This document shows positions 56,232 to 64,000 of a stretch of 64,000 bases of DNA, one piece after another. Below the pieces are notes generated by a model. It ran no database searches and was not told where the DNA came from. It saw only the letters and a program-made list of their open reading frames with translations. The number at the start of each line of letters is the position of its first letter. The first letter of the stretch is position 1. The position numbers and the translations under genes were made by a program. Source of the DNA: G963665545 sp963665545 (GTDB lineage Bacteria; Pseudomonadota; Gammaproteobacteria; Xanthomonadales; SZUA-36); contig CAXXKZ010000013.1 in NCBI GenBank assembly GCA_963665545.2, forward strand, positions 62,001 through 126,000. The letters are read 5' to 3'.

Positions 56232-56909
56232 CTACTTCGCCGCCGCCTGAGCGTTGCTATCTTTATCGCCTGAGCCATAGAGGTTGAAAACCTCTCCTTT
56301 GTAAATCCAGACTTTGACACCCAAAACACCATATGTGGTTTTGGCCTCGACAAATCCATAATCGACATCTGCCCTGAGCGTATGCAGGGGCACCCGTCCT
56401 TCGCGGTACCATTCGCTACGGGCGATGTCCGCACCATTGAGGCGCCCGCTGACGCAAACCTTGATGCCCAGCGCGCCCAGGCGCATGGAATTCCCCACCG
56501 CTCGCTTCATAGCGCGGCGAAACATAATGCGCCGTTCCAGTTGCTGGGAGATACCCTCGGCAACGAGCTTGGCATCGAGCTCCGGCTTGCGAATCTCAGC
56601 TACAGTGATATGCGTGGGCACGCCCATCAGTGCCGTGACGTCACGGCGCAGACGTTCAATGTCCTCACCCTTCTTCCCGATCACGATGCCGGGGCGAGCT
56701 GTGTGAATCGTAATGCGGGCGGACTTCGCCGGGCGCTCGATCTGGATTCTACTCACAGCCGCCTGTGCAAGACGATCCAGCAGAAATTCCCGCACTGCCA
56801 GATCAGATATGAGCTGTTCGGCATAGTCGCCCTTCTCGGCAAACCAAGTTGAGTTCCAATCTTTGGATATCCCCAAGCGCATGCCAATTGGATGTACCTT
56901 TTGACCCAT
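56232..56909 (-). CDS. rpsC: 30S ribosomal protein S3
   Basis: mRNA-entry protein (225 residues) with an N-terminal KH domain (GIVIGKKGEDIERLRRDV) and the RRIMFRRAMKRAVGNSMR block. Start MGQKVHPIGMRLGISKDWNS. A short charged tail follows residue 205. It is 15 bases after rplV. Confidence 0.99.
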   Translation of the reverse strand: MGQKVHPIGMRLGISKDWNSTWFAEKGDYAEQLISDLAVREFLLDRLAQAAVSRIQIERPAKSARITIHTARPGIVIGKKGEDIERLRRDVTALMGVPTHITVAEIRKPELDAKLVAEGISQQLERRIMFRRAMKRAVGNSMRLGALGIKVCVSGRLNGADIARSEWYREGRVPLHTLRADVDYGFVEAKTTYGVLGVKVWIYKGEVFNLYGSGDKDSNAQAAAK

Positions 56910-56924
56910 TGTCCTTGTCCTATA

Positions 56925-57260
56925 TCAGTCGTTGTCGGCTACCGTCACGGTAATGTGACTGGTGCGTTTAAGAATCTGCGTGCCACGGCCTTTGGCCCTG
57001 GCGCGCCCGCGTTTCATGGTCGGGCCTGCGTCGACCGTAATAGTGCTGACCGTTAGTTCATCAATATCAGCACCATCGTTGTGTTCAGCATTTGCCACGG
57101 CGGAAAGCAACACTTTTTTCACTATGTGAGCGGCCTTCTGCGGGCTGAACGCAAGAATCTGCTCCGCTTCTTCGACCGGCATTCCGCGAACCTCGTCCGC
57201 CACCAGTCTTACTTTCTGTGGAGAAATACGTGCGTTTCTCAATCGTGCTGTCGCTTCCAT
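56925..57260 (-). CDS. rplV: 50S ribosomal protein L22
   Basis: Tunnel-lining protein (111 residues). Blocks: ISPQKVRLVADEVRGMPVEEA, VKKVLLSAVANAEHN and the beta-hairpin tip GPTMKRGRARAKGRGTQILK, site of macrolide-related changes in other bacteria. 8 bases after rpsS. Confidence 0.99.
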   Translation of the reverse strand: MEATARLRNARISPQKVRLVADEVRGMPVEEAEQILAFSPQKAAHIVKKVLLSAVANAEHNDGADIDELTVSTITVDAGPTMKRGRARAKGRGTQILKRTSHITVTVADND

Positions 57261-57268
57261 GAAAATAC

Positions 57269-57541
57269 CTACTTAGTCCTGCGGGCGCCCGAATGGCCTC
57301 TGAAGGTCCGGGTGGCTGCAAATTCGCCGAGTTTGTGTCCAATCATCTGGTCATTGATCAGAATGGGCACATGATGGCGCCCATTGTGTACGGCAATCGT
57401 TAGACCCACCATCTCAGGCAGTATCATTGATCGTCGTGACCAGGTCTTGATCGGCCGCTTGTTGTTTGTCTCTATCGAATTCGTCACTTTACTCATCAAA
57501 TGATGATCGACGAATGGTCCTTTTTTAATCGAACGTGGCAT
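57269..57541 (-). CDS. rpsS: 30S ribosomal protein S19
   Basis: Head protein (90 residues) near the A site: MPRSIKKGPFVDHHLMSKV, IKTWSRRSMILPEMVG, VHNGRHHVPILINDQMIGHK and KLGEFAATRTFRGH. 22 bases after rplB. Confidence 0.99.
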   Translation of the reverse strand: MPRSIKKGPFVDHHLMSKVTNSIETNNKRPIKTWSRRSMILPEMVGLTIAVHNGRHHVPILINDQMIGHKLGEFAATRTFRGHSGARRTK

Positions 57542-57563
57542 AGCGTTTCCTATCGTCTAACCG

Positions 57564-58391
57564 TTATTTACCCGAACGCTTACGGACGATGTACTGATCC
57601 GTTCGCTTATTCTTGCGCGTCTTGTAGCCCTTCGTCGGAACGCCCCACGGGCTGACCGGATGGCGCCCACCGGAAGTCCTGCCCTCACCGCCACCATGGG
57701 GATGATCGACCGGGTTCATGGCGACACCGCGCACCGTTGGACGGACACCGCGCCAGCGCTTGGCACCGGCTTTGCCCAACTTCACGAGGTTGTGCTCGGA
57801 GTTGGACACCTCACCGATGGTGGCGCGGCAGCGGGCCGGCACTTTGCGCATTTCACCAGAACGCAAACGCAAGGTAGCGTATTGGCCTTCGCGCGCCACC
57901 AACTGCACCGCTGCGCCGGCGCTGCGGGCGAGCTGCGCGCCCTTGCCTGGTTTCATTTCTACGCAATGCACCACCGAACCAACGGGGATATTGCGCAATG
58001 GCAGGCAATTTCCGGGCTTGATCGCCGCTTCGCGACCGCTCACGACCGCATCGCCTCCACGAATACCCTTGGGCGCAATAATGTACCTGCGCTCGCCGTC
58101 CGCATAGAGCACGAGGGCAATATGAGCACTGCGGTTGGGATCGTACTCGACCCGCTCAATCTGGCCGGTGATGCCGTCCTTATCGCGCTTAAAATCAATG
58201 ACTCGATAGTGCTTCTTGTGGCCACCACCGCGGTGGCGAGTGGTGATCCGGCCGGCGTTATTACGCCCACCTGATTTCGTTTTCTTTTCGATCAGAGCTG
58301 CCCACGGTCGCCCTTTGTGCAAGTGCGGATGCTTGACTTGAACAACGCCGCGTCTGCCTGGTGATGTGGGTTTTGCCTTAACAATTGCCAT
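57564..58391 (-). CDS. rplB: 50S ribosomal protein L2
   Basis: Universal peptidyl-transferase protein (275 residues). Conserved RITTRHRGGGHKKHYRVIDF, the functional histidine region GVAMNPVDHPHGGGEGRTSG and the C-terminal KTRKNKRTDQYIVRKR. 24 bases after rplW. Confidence 0.99.
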   Translation of the reverse strand: MAIVKAKPTSPGRRGVVQVKHPHLHKGRPWAALIEKKTKSGGRNNAGRITTRHRGGGHKKHYRVIDFKRDKDGITGQIERVEYDPNRSAHIALVLYADGERRYIIAPKGIRGGDAVVSGREAAIKPGNCLPLRNIPVGSVVHCVEMKPGKGAQLARSAGAAVQLVAREGQYATLRLRSGEMRKVPARCRATIGEVSNSEHNLVKLGKAGAKRWRGVRPTVRGVAMNPVDHPHGGGEGRTSGGRHPVSPWGVPTKGYKTRKNKRTDQYIVRKRSGK

Positions 58392-58415
58392 GACTACTGT
58401 TCCTAAACTTTGCTC

Positions 58416-58718
58416 TTAAGGGGCCTCTCCGCCCAGGACGTCAATGACTTGACCTTCCTGAACGCGAACATAGGCCTTTTTCCAGTCGCTGCGCTTACCT
58501 GGGCGCATGCGAAAGGTCTTGCGCTTACCCTTAACATTTACAATTCGGACTGATTCCACGTTGACTTCGAACAGTTCTTCAACCGCATTCTTGACTTCGA
58601 GCTTGTTGCTGCTGCATGCCACTCGAAATACATATTGGTTACTGTCCGCCCCGACTTGGGTCGTCTTTTCAGTGATACGCGGTGCCAGCAACACCTGATA
58701 GAGCCGGTTTTTGTTCAT
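58416..58718 (-). CDS. rplW: 50S ribosomal protein L23
   Basis: Tunnel-exit protein and docking site for trigger factor and SRP (100 residues from ATG 58718). Marks: APRITEKTTQ, YVFRVACSSNKLEVKNAVEELF, VRIVNVKGKRKTFRMRPG. The start overlaps the rplD stop by 4 bases (ATGA), which excludes the upstream GTG as preferred start. Confidence 0.98.
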   Translation of the reverse strand: MNKNRLYQVLLAPRITEKTTQVGADSNQYVFRVACSSNKLEVKNAVEELFEVNVESVRIVNVKGKRKTFRMRPGKRSDWKKAYVRVQEGQVIDVLGGEAP

Positions 58719-59317
58719 CCCAGCCACTCCTGAATTTTCTCCACCGCTGCCACGGTGATAACAACTTTATCTGCTGAGACGAGGCTGACGGGGTCAATTG
58801 AACTGGCGTCCAGCACATACACGCCCACCAGGTTCCTGGCCGCCAGGAAGAGATTTTCGTCCGGCGCCTCCGTGATGATCAGGCCGGTTGAAAACTCCAT
58901 GCCGCTAAGCATCTCTTTGAGCAACCGTGTTTTACTTTCGGCGAGCACCATCTCGCTGACCACCACCAGCCGATCCTGGCGAACCAACTCCGACAAGATG
59001 GCCTGCAAGGCTCCGCGGTACATCTTGCGATTGACCTTCTGGGAATGGTCCCGAGGCGCCGCCGCAAACGTGCGTCCACCACCTCTCCAGATCGGGCTGC
59101 GGATCGTGCCTGCGCGGGCCCGTCCAGTGCCTTTCTGACGGTAGGGCTTTCTGCCGCCGCCGCGAGCCGCCGAACGATTCTTTTGGGCCTTGGTGCCCGC
59201 TCGGGCACCGGCCAGATACGCTGTTACGACCTGGTGCACGAGCGCTTCTGAAAACTGACGCCCGAACGTTGCTTCGGAAACGTCGATATTTTTGCCGTCG
59301 GCTACTGTGAGTTTCAT
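58715..59317 (-). CDS. rplD: 50S ribosomal protein L4
   Basis: Tunnel protein (200 residues) and, in E. coli, autogenous repressor of the S10 operon. Conserved loop: AQKNRSAARGGGRKPYRQKG and TGRARAGTIRSPIWRGGG. The C-terminal half has LLKEMLSGMEFSTGLIITE. Located 10 bases after rplC. Confidence 0.98.
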   Translation of the reverse strand: MKLTVADGKNIDVSEATFGRQFSEALVHQVVTAYLAGARAGTKAQKNRSAARGGGRKPYRQKGTGRARAGTIRSPIWRGGGRTFAAAPRDHSQKVNRKMYRGALQAILSELVRQDRLVVVSEMVLAESKTRLLKEMLSGMEFSTGLIITEAPDENLFLAARNLVGVYVLDASSIDPVSLVSADKVVITVAAVEKIQEWLG

Positions 59318-59327
59318 CTTGTTCTCC

Positions 59328-59966
59328 TCAATGTGCCTTCACAGCGGGACGAACCATCACGTGGCCACCCGGAGCTCCGGGTACCGCACCTTTAATGAGC
59401 AGCAGATTCCGCTCGCTATCGACCCTGACGATTTCAAGATTCTGTGTAGTAACGCGCGCGTCACCCATATGTCCCGCCATCTTCTTGCCCTTGAATACGC
59501 GACCCGGTGTCTGGCACTGACCAATCGAGCCCGGCGCCCGATGCGCCAGCGAATTACCGTGGGTCGCATCCTGCATGTGAAAATTGTGGCGCTTGATTAC
59601 ACCGGCAAAACCCTTGCCCTTGCTGGTGCCGGTAACGTCTACCATTTCTCCGGCTTCAAACATGTCAACCTTCAGCTCGGCGCCCGGCTCAAGATCTTCC
59701 GACGACGAATCCATGCGCAATTCCCACAGGCCTTCGCCCGGTTCAATACCGTTGCTCGCGAAATGACCGGCTTGAGGCTTGTTCACCAGGTTGGCCCGGC
59801 GCGATCCGGCCGTGACCTGGACAGCCCGGTAGCCGTCATTGTCAATCGTCTTTACCTGGGTTACGCGATTCGGGCTAACCTCGATCACCGATACCGGAAT
59901 TGAATTTCCTTCCTCGGTGAAAACCCGGGTCATTCCCCGTTTGCGTCCAACTAATCCAATCTTCAT
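59328..59966 (-). CDS. rplC: 50S ribosomal protein L3
   Basis: Large-subunit nucleation protein (212 residues). Start MKIGLVGRKRGMTRVFTEEG; VDVTGTSKGKGFAGVIKRHNF; the HRAPGSIGQCQTPGRVFKGK block contains the methylatable Gln region. Follows rpsJ by 26 bases. Confidence 0.99.
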   Translation of the reverse strand: MKIGLVGRKRGMTRVFTEEGNSIPVSVIEVSPNRVTQVKTIDNDGYRAVQVTAGSRRANLVNKPQAGHFASNGIEPGEGLWELRMDSSSEDLEPGAELKVDMFEAGEMVDVTGTSKGKGFAGVIKRHNFHMQDATHGNSLAHRAPGSIGQCQTPGRVFKGKKMAGHMGDARVTTQNLEIVRVDSERNLLLIKGAVPGAPGGHVMVRPAVKAH

Positions 59967-59992
59967 TGCTCTGCCTTAATCTCCGATGCCGG

Positions 59993-60304
59993 TCAGTACA
60001 GCTTGATCTGCACATCCACGCCTGCCGCCAGGTCGAGTTTCATCAACGCATCAACCGTCTTGTCATTGGGGTCGATGATATCCATCAGGCGTTTATGCGT
60101 ACGGGTTTCATACTGATCCCGGGCGTCTTTGTTGACGTGCGGTGATATCAGAATCGTGTGCCGCTCAATCCTGGTCGGCAGAGGAATCGGGCCCAATACC
60201 TGGGCACCGGTTCTCTTGGCCGTTTCCACAATTTCGGACGCCGAGCGATCAATCAAGCGATGATCGAAGGCCTTTAACCGAATGCGTATTCTCTGTTCTG
60301 CCAT
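59993..60304 (-). CDS. rpsJ: 30S ribosomal protein S10 (NusE)
   Basis: Small-subunit and antitermination protein (103 residues): IRIRLKAFDHRLIDRSASEIVETAKRTG by position 4-31, GPIPLPTRIERHTILISPHVNKDARDQYE, THKRLMDI. First gene of the S10 operon, 73 bases downstream of tuf. No clear promoter or L4-responsive leader is visible in that short gap, so it is probably co-transcribed with the str genes. Confidence 0.98.
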   Translation of the reverse strand: MAEQRIRIRLKAFDHRLIDRSASEIVETAKRTGAQVLGPIPLPTRIERHTILISPHVNKDARDQYETRTHKRLMDIIDPNDKTVDALMKLDLAAGVDVQIKLY

Positions 60305-60377
60305 GGTTTTAAACTCGCTGTATGCGTGCTAGCTATTCGCCAAAAATTCCTGACCAATTCCTATTAACAATAAATAT

Positions 60378-61568
60378 CTATTCAAAGATCTTCGCGACGA
60401 CGCCGGCGCCGACGGTTCTGCCGCCTTCGCGAATCGCGAAGCGCAGTCCATCTTCCATCGCAATCGGCGCAATCAGCTCCACCTGCATCTGGATGTTGTC
60501 TCCAGGCATCACCATCTCGACACCTTCAGGCAATTCAACTGCACCGGTTACGTCCGTCGTGCGGAAGTAAAACTGCGGCCGGTAGCCCTTGAAAAACGGC
60601 GTATGACGTCCACCCTCTTCCTTCGAAAGAATGTAAACCTCCGCCTCAAACTTGGTGTGCGGATGAATCGTACCGGTGTGCGCCAGTACCTGACCGCGCT
60701 CCACCTCGTCGCGCTTGGTACCGCGCAACAGTACGCCCACGTTGTCGCCGGCACGTCCTTCGTCCAGCAACTTGCGGAACATCTCCACCCCCGTGCAGGT
60801 GCTCTTGGTGGTTTCCTTGATGCCGACAATCTCGACTTCCTCACCCACCTTGATGATGCCGCGATCAATCCGGCCGGTCACCACCGTGCCGCGACCGGAT
60901 ATCGAAAACACATCTTCGATCGGCAACAGGAAAGGCTTCTCGGTATCACGCTCCGGCTGCGGAATATAGACGTCCATCTCGTCCATCAGTTTCAGGATCG
61001 ACGGAACGCCAATGTCTGATTCATCGCCTTCCAGCGCCTTCAACGCTGAACCGGTTATGATCGGCGTATCGTCGCCCGGGAACTCGTAGTAAGACAGCAG
61101 CTCGCGCACTTCCATCTCCACCAGCTCCAGCAGCTCATCATCATCCACCTGGTCGGCTTTGTTCAGGTAGACCAGTATGTAGGGCACACCCACCTGCCGC
61201 GCCAGCAGAATGTGCTCGCGGGTCTGCGGCATCGGGCCGTCCGCCGCCGATACCACCAGTATCGCCCCATCCATCTGCGCCGCACCCGTGATCATGTTCT
61301 TCACATAGTCAGCATGTCCCGGGCAATCCACGTGCGCGTAATGACGCGCCTCTGATTCATACTCAACGTGGGCGGTGGCAATGGTAATACCGCGTTCACG
61401 CTCTTCCGGGGCGTTGTCAATCTGATCGTAGGCTTTGATCTCGCCGCCACGCGCTTCCGCGCAAATCTTCGTCAAGGCCGCCGTTAACGTCGTCTTGCCG
61501 TGATCCACGTGGCCAATCGTGCCAACGTTCACATGGGGCTTTGTTCGTTCAAATTTCTCTTTTGACAT
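60378..61568 (-). CDS. tuf: Elongation factor Tu
   Basis: GTPase delivering aminoacyl-tRNA (396 residues). G1 GHVDHGKTTL (19-28), G3 DCPGHADYVKNMITGAAQMD, G4 NKADQVDDDEL, followed by beta-barrel domains II and III ending REGGRTVGAGVVAKIFE. Located 41 bases after fusA. Only one tuf copy is in view; gammaproteobacteria often have a second near tRNA genes. Confidence 0.99.
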   Translation of the reverse strand: MSKEKFERTKPHVNVGTIGHVDHGKTTLTAALTKICAEARGGEIKAYDQIDNAPEERERGITIATAHVEYESEARHYAHVDCPGHADYVKNMITGAAQMDGAILVVSAADGPMPQTREHILLARQVGVPYILVYLNKADQVDDDELLELVEMEVRELLSYYEFPGDDTPIITGSALKALEGDESDIGVPSILKLMDEMDVYIPQPERDTEKPFLLPIEDVFSISGRGTVVTGRIDRGIIKVGEEVEIVGIKETTKSTCTGVEMFRKLLDEGRAGDNVGVLLRGTKRDEVERGQVLAHTGTIHPHTKFEAEVYILSKEEGGRHTPFFKGYRPQFYFRTTDVTGAVELPEGVEMVMPGDNIQMQVELIAPIAMEDGLRFAIREGGRTVGAGVVAKIFE

Positions 61569-61609
61569 GTTCGTGTCCTCTCAAATAAGAAAGCGCCAGA
61601 TCGCTCTGT

Positions 61610-63703
61610 TCACGCAGTCTTTTTTATAATTTCCTCGGAAACACTGGCCGGTGCTTCGGAATAGTGATCGAATTCCATCGTGTAGGTTGCTCGTCCCTGG
61701 GTTTGCGAACGCAGATCGGTGGCATAGCCGAACATTTCACTCAATGGCACGTGAGCATTAATGATTTTGCCGCCGGGATTGTCATCCATGCCCTGCAAAA
61801 TCCCACGCCGTCGGGTAATATCGCCCATGACGTCACCCATATAGTCTTCCGGCGTCACAACTTCGACCTTCATCATCGGCTCAAGCAATACCGGATCGGC
61901 GATCAGAGCAGCGTTCTTGAACGCTATGGATCCCGCGATCTTGAACGCCATTTCGGACGAATCCACCTCGTGGTAAGAGCCGTCAAACAGAGTGACCTTG
62001 ACGTCAACCACCGGATAACCGGCGATCACGCCATTGGCGGTCTGTTCCGTGATGCCCTTGTTCACCGAATTGATATATTCGCGAGGTACGACACCACCGA
62101 CAATGTTGTTTTCGAACTCGTAGCCAGAACCCTTTTCGGTCGGCTCAAGGCGAATCTTGACGTGACCGTACTGGCCGCGACCGCCCGTCTGCTTGACAAA
62201 CTTGCCCTCTGCCTCGACTGCCTTTCGCACCGTCTCGCGATAGGCAACCTGGGGCTTGCCGATGTTGGCTTCGACTTTGAATTCGCGCTTCATTCGGTCG
62301 ACGATGATATCCAGGTGCAACTCACCCATACCGGCGATGATGGTCTGGCCGGATTCTTCGTCGGTCGATACCCTGAATGATGGGTCTTCCTGCGCCAGCT
62401 TGCTCAGTGCGACGCCCATTTTTTCCTGATCCGCCTTGGTCTTTGGCTCTACAGCCACCGATATAACCGGATCGGGGAAGTCCATGCGCTCCAGCGTAAT
62501 GACCTCTTTGAGGTCACTCAATGTGTCACCTGTCGTCACGTCCTTGAGCCCGACAGCCGCGGCGATATCGCCCGCCAGCACTTCCTTGATCTCTTCTCGG
62601 GAATTGGCGTGCATCTGCAGCAGGCGCCCGACGCGTTCTTTCTTACCCTTGCCCGAGTTGTAGACGGTGTCACCCGATTTGAGCGCGCCAGAATAGACTC
62701 GGAAAAAAGTCAGCGAACCCACGTAGGGATCGGTTGCAATTTTGAAAGCCAACGCTGCAAAGGGCTCGTCATCCGAACTCTTGCGCTCAATTTCGGCGTC
62801 GTCCAAGTCGATGCCTTTGATCGATGGCACGTCAACTGGTGAGGGCATGAGTTCGATGACCTTGTCCAGTAATGCCTGCACACCCTTGTTCTTGAATGCG
62901 GTACCGCACATGCATGGCACGATGTCGTTTGACAGCGTACCCAGACGCAGGCCTTCGATGATTTGGGCTTCGGAGAGTTCACCCGATTCCAGGTAGGTCT
63001 CCATCAACTCCTCAGAAGCTTCGGCCGCGGACTCGACCATGAATTCACGGGCCGCCTGGGCATCGGCAAGCAAAGCCTCAGGAATGTCCCGCGCTTCGTA
63101 CTGCGTGCCCTGATTTTCCACATCCCAGTAGATGGCCTTCATCTGAGTCAGGTCGATGACGCCTTCGAAATTCTCTTCCACGCCAATCGGCAACTGGATC
63201 GGCACCGGGCGGGCACCCAGGCGATCCTTGATCTGCTTAACCACGCTCAAGAAATCAGCCCCGATACGGTCCATCTTGTTGACGAACGCAATTCGCGGAA
63301 CATTGTAACGGGTGGCCTGACGCCAAACGGTCTCTGACTGCGGCTGAACGCCGCCCACAGCACAGAATACTGCAACAGTTCCATCGAGCACGCGCAACGA
63401 GCGCTCAACTTCGATCGTGAAGTCGACGTGGCCCGGGGTGTCAATAATATTGATGCGGTGCTCGGGAAATTGCTGATCCATCCCGCTCCAGAAACAGGTG
63501 GTGGCAGCCGACGTAATCGTAATGCCGCGTTCCTGCTCCTGCTCCATCCAATCCATGGTCGCATTGCCATCGTGCACTTCGCCAATCTTGTGCGACACGC
63601 CTGTATAAAACAGGATGCGTTCCGTGGTCGTCGTCTTGCCGGCATCAATATGAGCCATGATGCCGATGTTCCGATACCGCTCAATGGGCGTCTTGCGTGC
63701 CAT
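61610..63703 (-). CDS. fusA: Elongation factor G
   Basis: Translocase GTPase (697 residues). G1 AHIDAGKTTTTERIL, switch I MDWMEQEQERGITITSAATT, G3 DTPGHVDFTIEVERSLRVLD, G4 NKMDRIGADF. Domain IV has GGRGQYGHVKIRLEP and the end TDLRSQTQGRATYTMEFDHYSE. Length and motifs are of the canonical FusA, not a paralogue. 42 bases after rpsG. Confidence 0.99.
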   Translation of the reverse strand: MARKTPIERYRNIGIMAHIDAGKTTTTERILFYTGVSHKIGEVHDGNATMDWMEQEQERGITITSAATTCFWSGMDQQFPEHRINIIDTPGHVDFTIEVERSLRVLDGTVAVFCAVGGVQPQSETVWRQATRYNVPRIAFVNKMDRIGADFLSVVKQIKDRLGARPVPIQLPIGVEENFEGVIDLTQMKAIYWDVENQGTQYEARDIPEALLADAQAAREFMVESAAEASEELMETYLESGELSEAQIIEGLRLGTLSNDIVPCMCGTAFKNKGVQALLDKVIELMPSPVDVPSIKGIDLDDAEIERKSSDDEPFAALAFKIATDPYVGSLTFFRVYSGALKSGDTVYNSGKGKKERVGRLLQMHANSREEIKEVLAGDIAAAVGLKDVTTGDTLSDLKEVITLERMDFPDPVISVAVEPKTKADQEKMGVALSKLAQEDPSFRVSTDEESGQTIIAGMGELHLDIIVDRMKREFKVEANIGKPQVAYRETVRKAVEAEGKFVKQTGGRGQYGHVKIRLEPTEKGSGYEFENNIVGGVVPREYINSVNKGITEQTANGVIAGYPVVDVKVTLFDGSYHEVDSSEMAFKIAGSIAFKNAALIADPVLLEPMMKVEVVTPEDYMGDVMGDITRRRGILQGMDDNPGGKIINAHVPLSEMFGYATDLRSQTQGRATYTMEFDHYSEAPASVSEEIIKKTA

Positions 63704-63745
63704 TGGTGTTACCTCAAAGTCTCTTTGCTATTTTACTTGCGATGA

Positions 63746-64000
63746 CTACCATCGGTAGTGAGCGAAAGCCCTGTTGGCTTCGGCCATTCGATGGGTGTCT
63801 TCACGTTTTTTCACTGCGGCGCCGCGCTGTTCAACCGCATCGAGCAGTTCGCCGGCCAGCCGGTTCGGCATATTTTTTTCGCCCCGCTTGCGCGCGGCTT
63901 CAATTATCCAGCGCATTGCCAATGTCTGGCGGCGCTTCGGGCGCACTTCAACAGGAACCTGGTAGGTCGCGCCACCGACGCGGCGGGATTTCACCTCGAC
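63746..64000 (-). CDS. rpsG: 30S ribosomal protein S7 (partial, 5' end outside window)
   Basis: C-terminal 84 residues of S7, including SRRVGGATYQVPVEVRPKRR, MRWIIEAARKRGEKNMPNRLA and the end HRMAEANRAFAHYRW. The start lies beyond the right edge. The next gene upstream is expected to be rpsL. Confidence 0.97.
   Translation of the reverse strand, partial: VEVKSRRVGGATYQVPVEVRPKRRQTLAMRWIIEAARKRGEKNMPNRLAGELLDAVEQRGAAVKKREDTHRMAEANRAFAHYRW

Overview
The window is a chromosomal segment from a gammaproteobacterium. Three syntenies support this: rhlB/trxA/rho, ftsE-ftsX near rpoH, and a full str/S10/spc/alpha ribosomal supercluster. It also carries a Pseudomonas-type cytochrome c oxidase assembly cluster. 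The fused aspartate kinase/diaminopimelate decarboxylase is a trait I associate with Xanthomonadales and related marine or soil lineages, so a Xanthomonadales/Chromatiales-like affiliation is plausible. That placement is inference. Coding density is high, and no tRNA, rRNA, CRISPR array, phage or complete insertion sequence is visible.

Layout. 0.3-8.3 kb (+): aa3 cytochrome c oxidase subunits (coxB, coxA, coxC) with assembly and heme A genes (small assembly peptide, ctaG, SURF1, a CxxxC thioredoxin-fold protein, ctaA, ctaB). One DUF2909-like gene lies opposed. gcvP is coupled to ctaB by a 4-bp overlap and meets the convergent lysC-lysA fusion with no gap. 13.9-17.4 kb (-): rpoH, a 750-bp palindrome-rich repeat complex, ftsX and ftsE. 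17.5-21 kb: rhlB (-), trxA and rho (+). 21-25.5 kb (-): an mdh-prpB-prpC-prpD methylcitrate operon. 25.7-30.5 kb (+): a gamma-glutamyltransferase-family gene, pdxB and typA. 30.5-36.2 kb: three predicted exported hydrolases, with the first flanked by a dispersed repeat. 36.3-38.2 kb (-): class II DAHP synthase and dsbB. 38.3-42.8 kb (+): hutU, hutH, hutI. 42.9-46.1 kb (+): a Fur-box-preceded feoA-feoB followed by a TrpF-like gene lacking the catalytic cysteine. 46.3-64 kb (-): rpsG (partial), fusA, tuf, then S10, spc and alpha operon genes ending at rplQ and a strong terminator.

How the parts fit. The first block builds a copper/heme A terminal oxidase. Other blocks cover propionyl-CoA disposal with oxaloacetate resupply, histidine degradation, ferrous iron uptake, aromatic amino acid entry, lysine biosynthesis and the translation machinery. 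This suits an aerobic heterotroph using amino acids and odd-chain substrates.

Most notable points: (1) the CuA methionine ligand of CoxB is isoleucine; (2) two 120-bp repeats carry a hairpin whose arms changed together; (3) a hairpin-bearing 96-bp tandem repeat sits inside the spc operon; (4) rplN has a one-base frameshift in a C/G run, probably a sequence error; (5) a TrpF-like protein without its catalytic cysteine is coupled to feoB. I did not find a convincing new multi-gene defence or biosynthetic system here.
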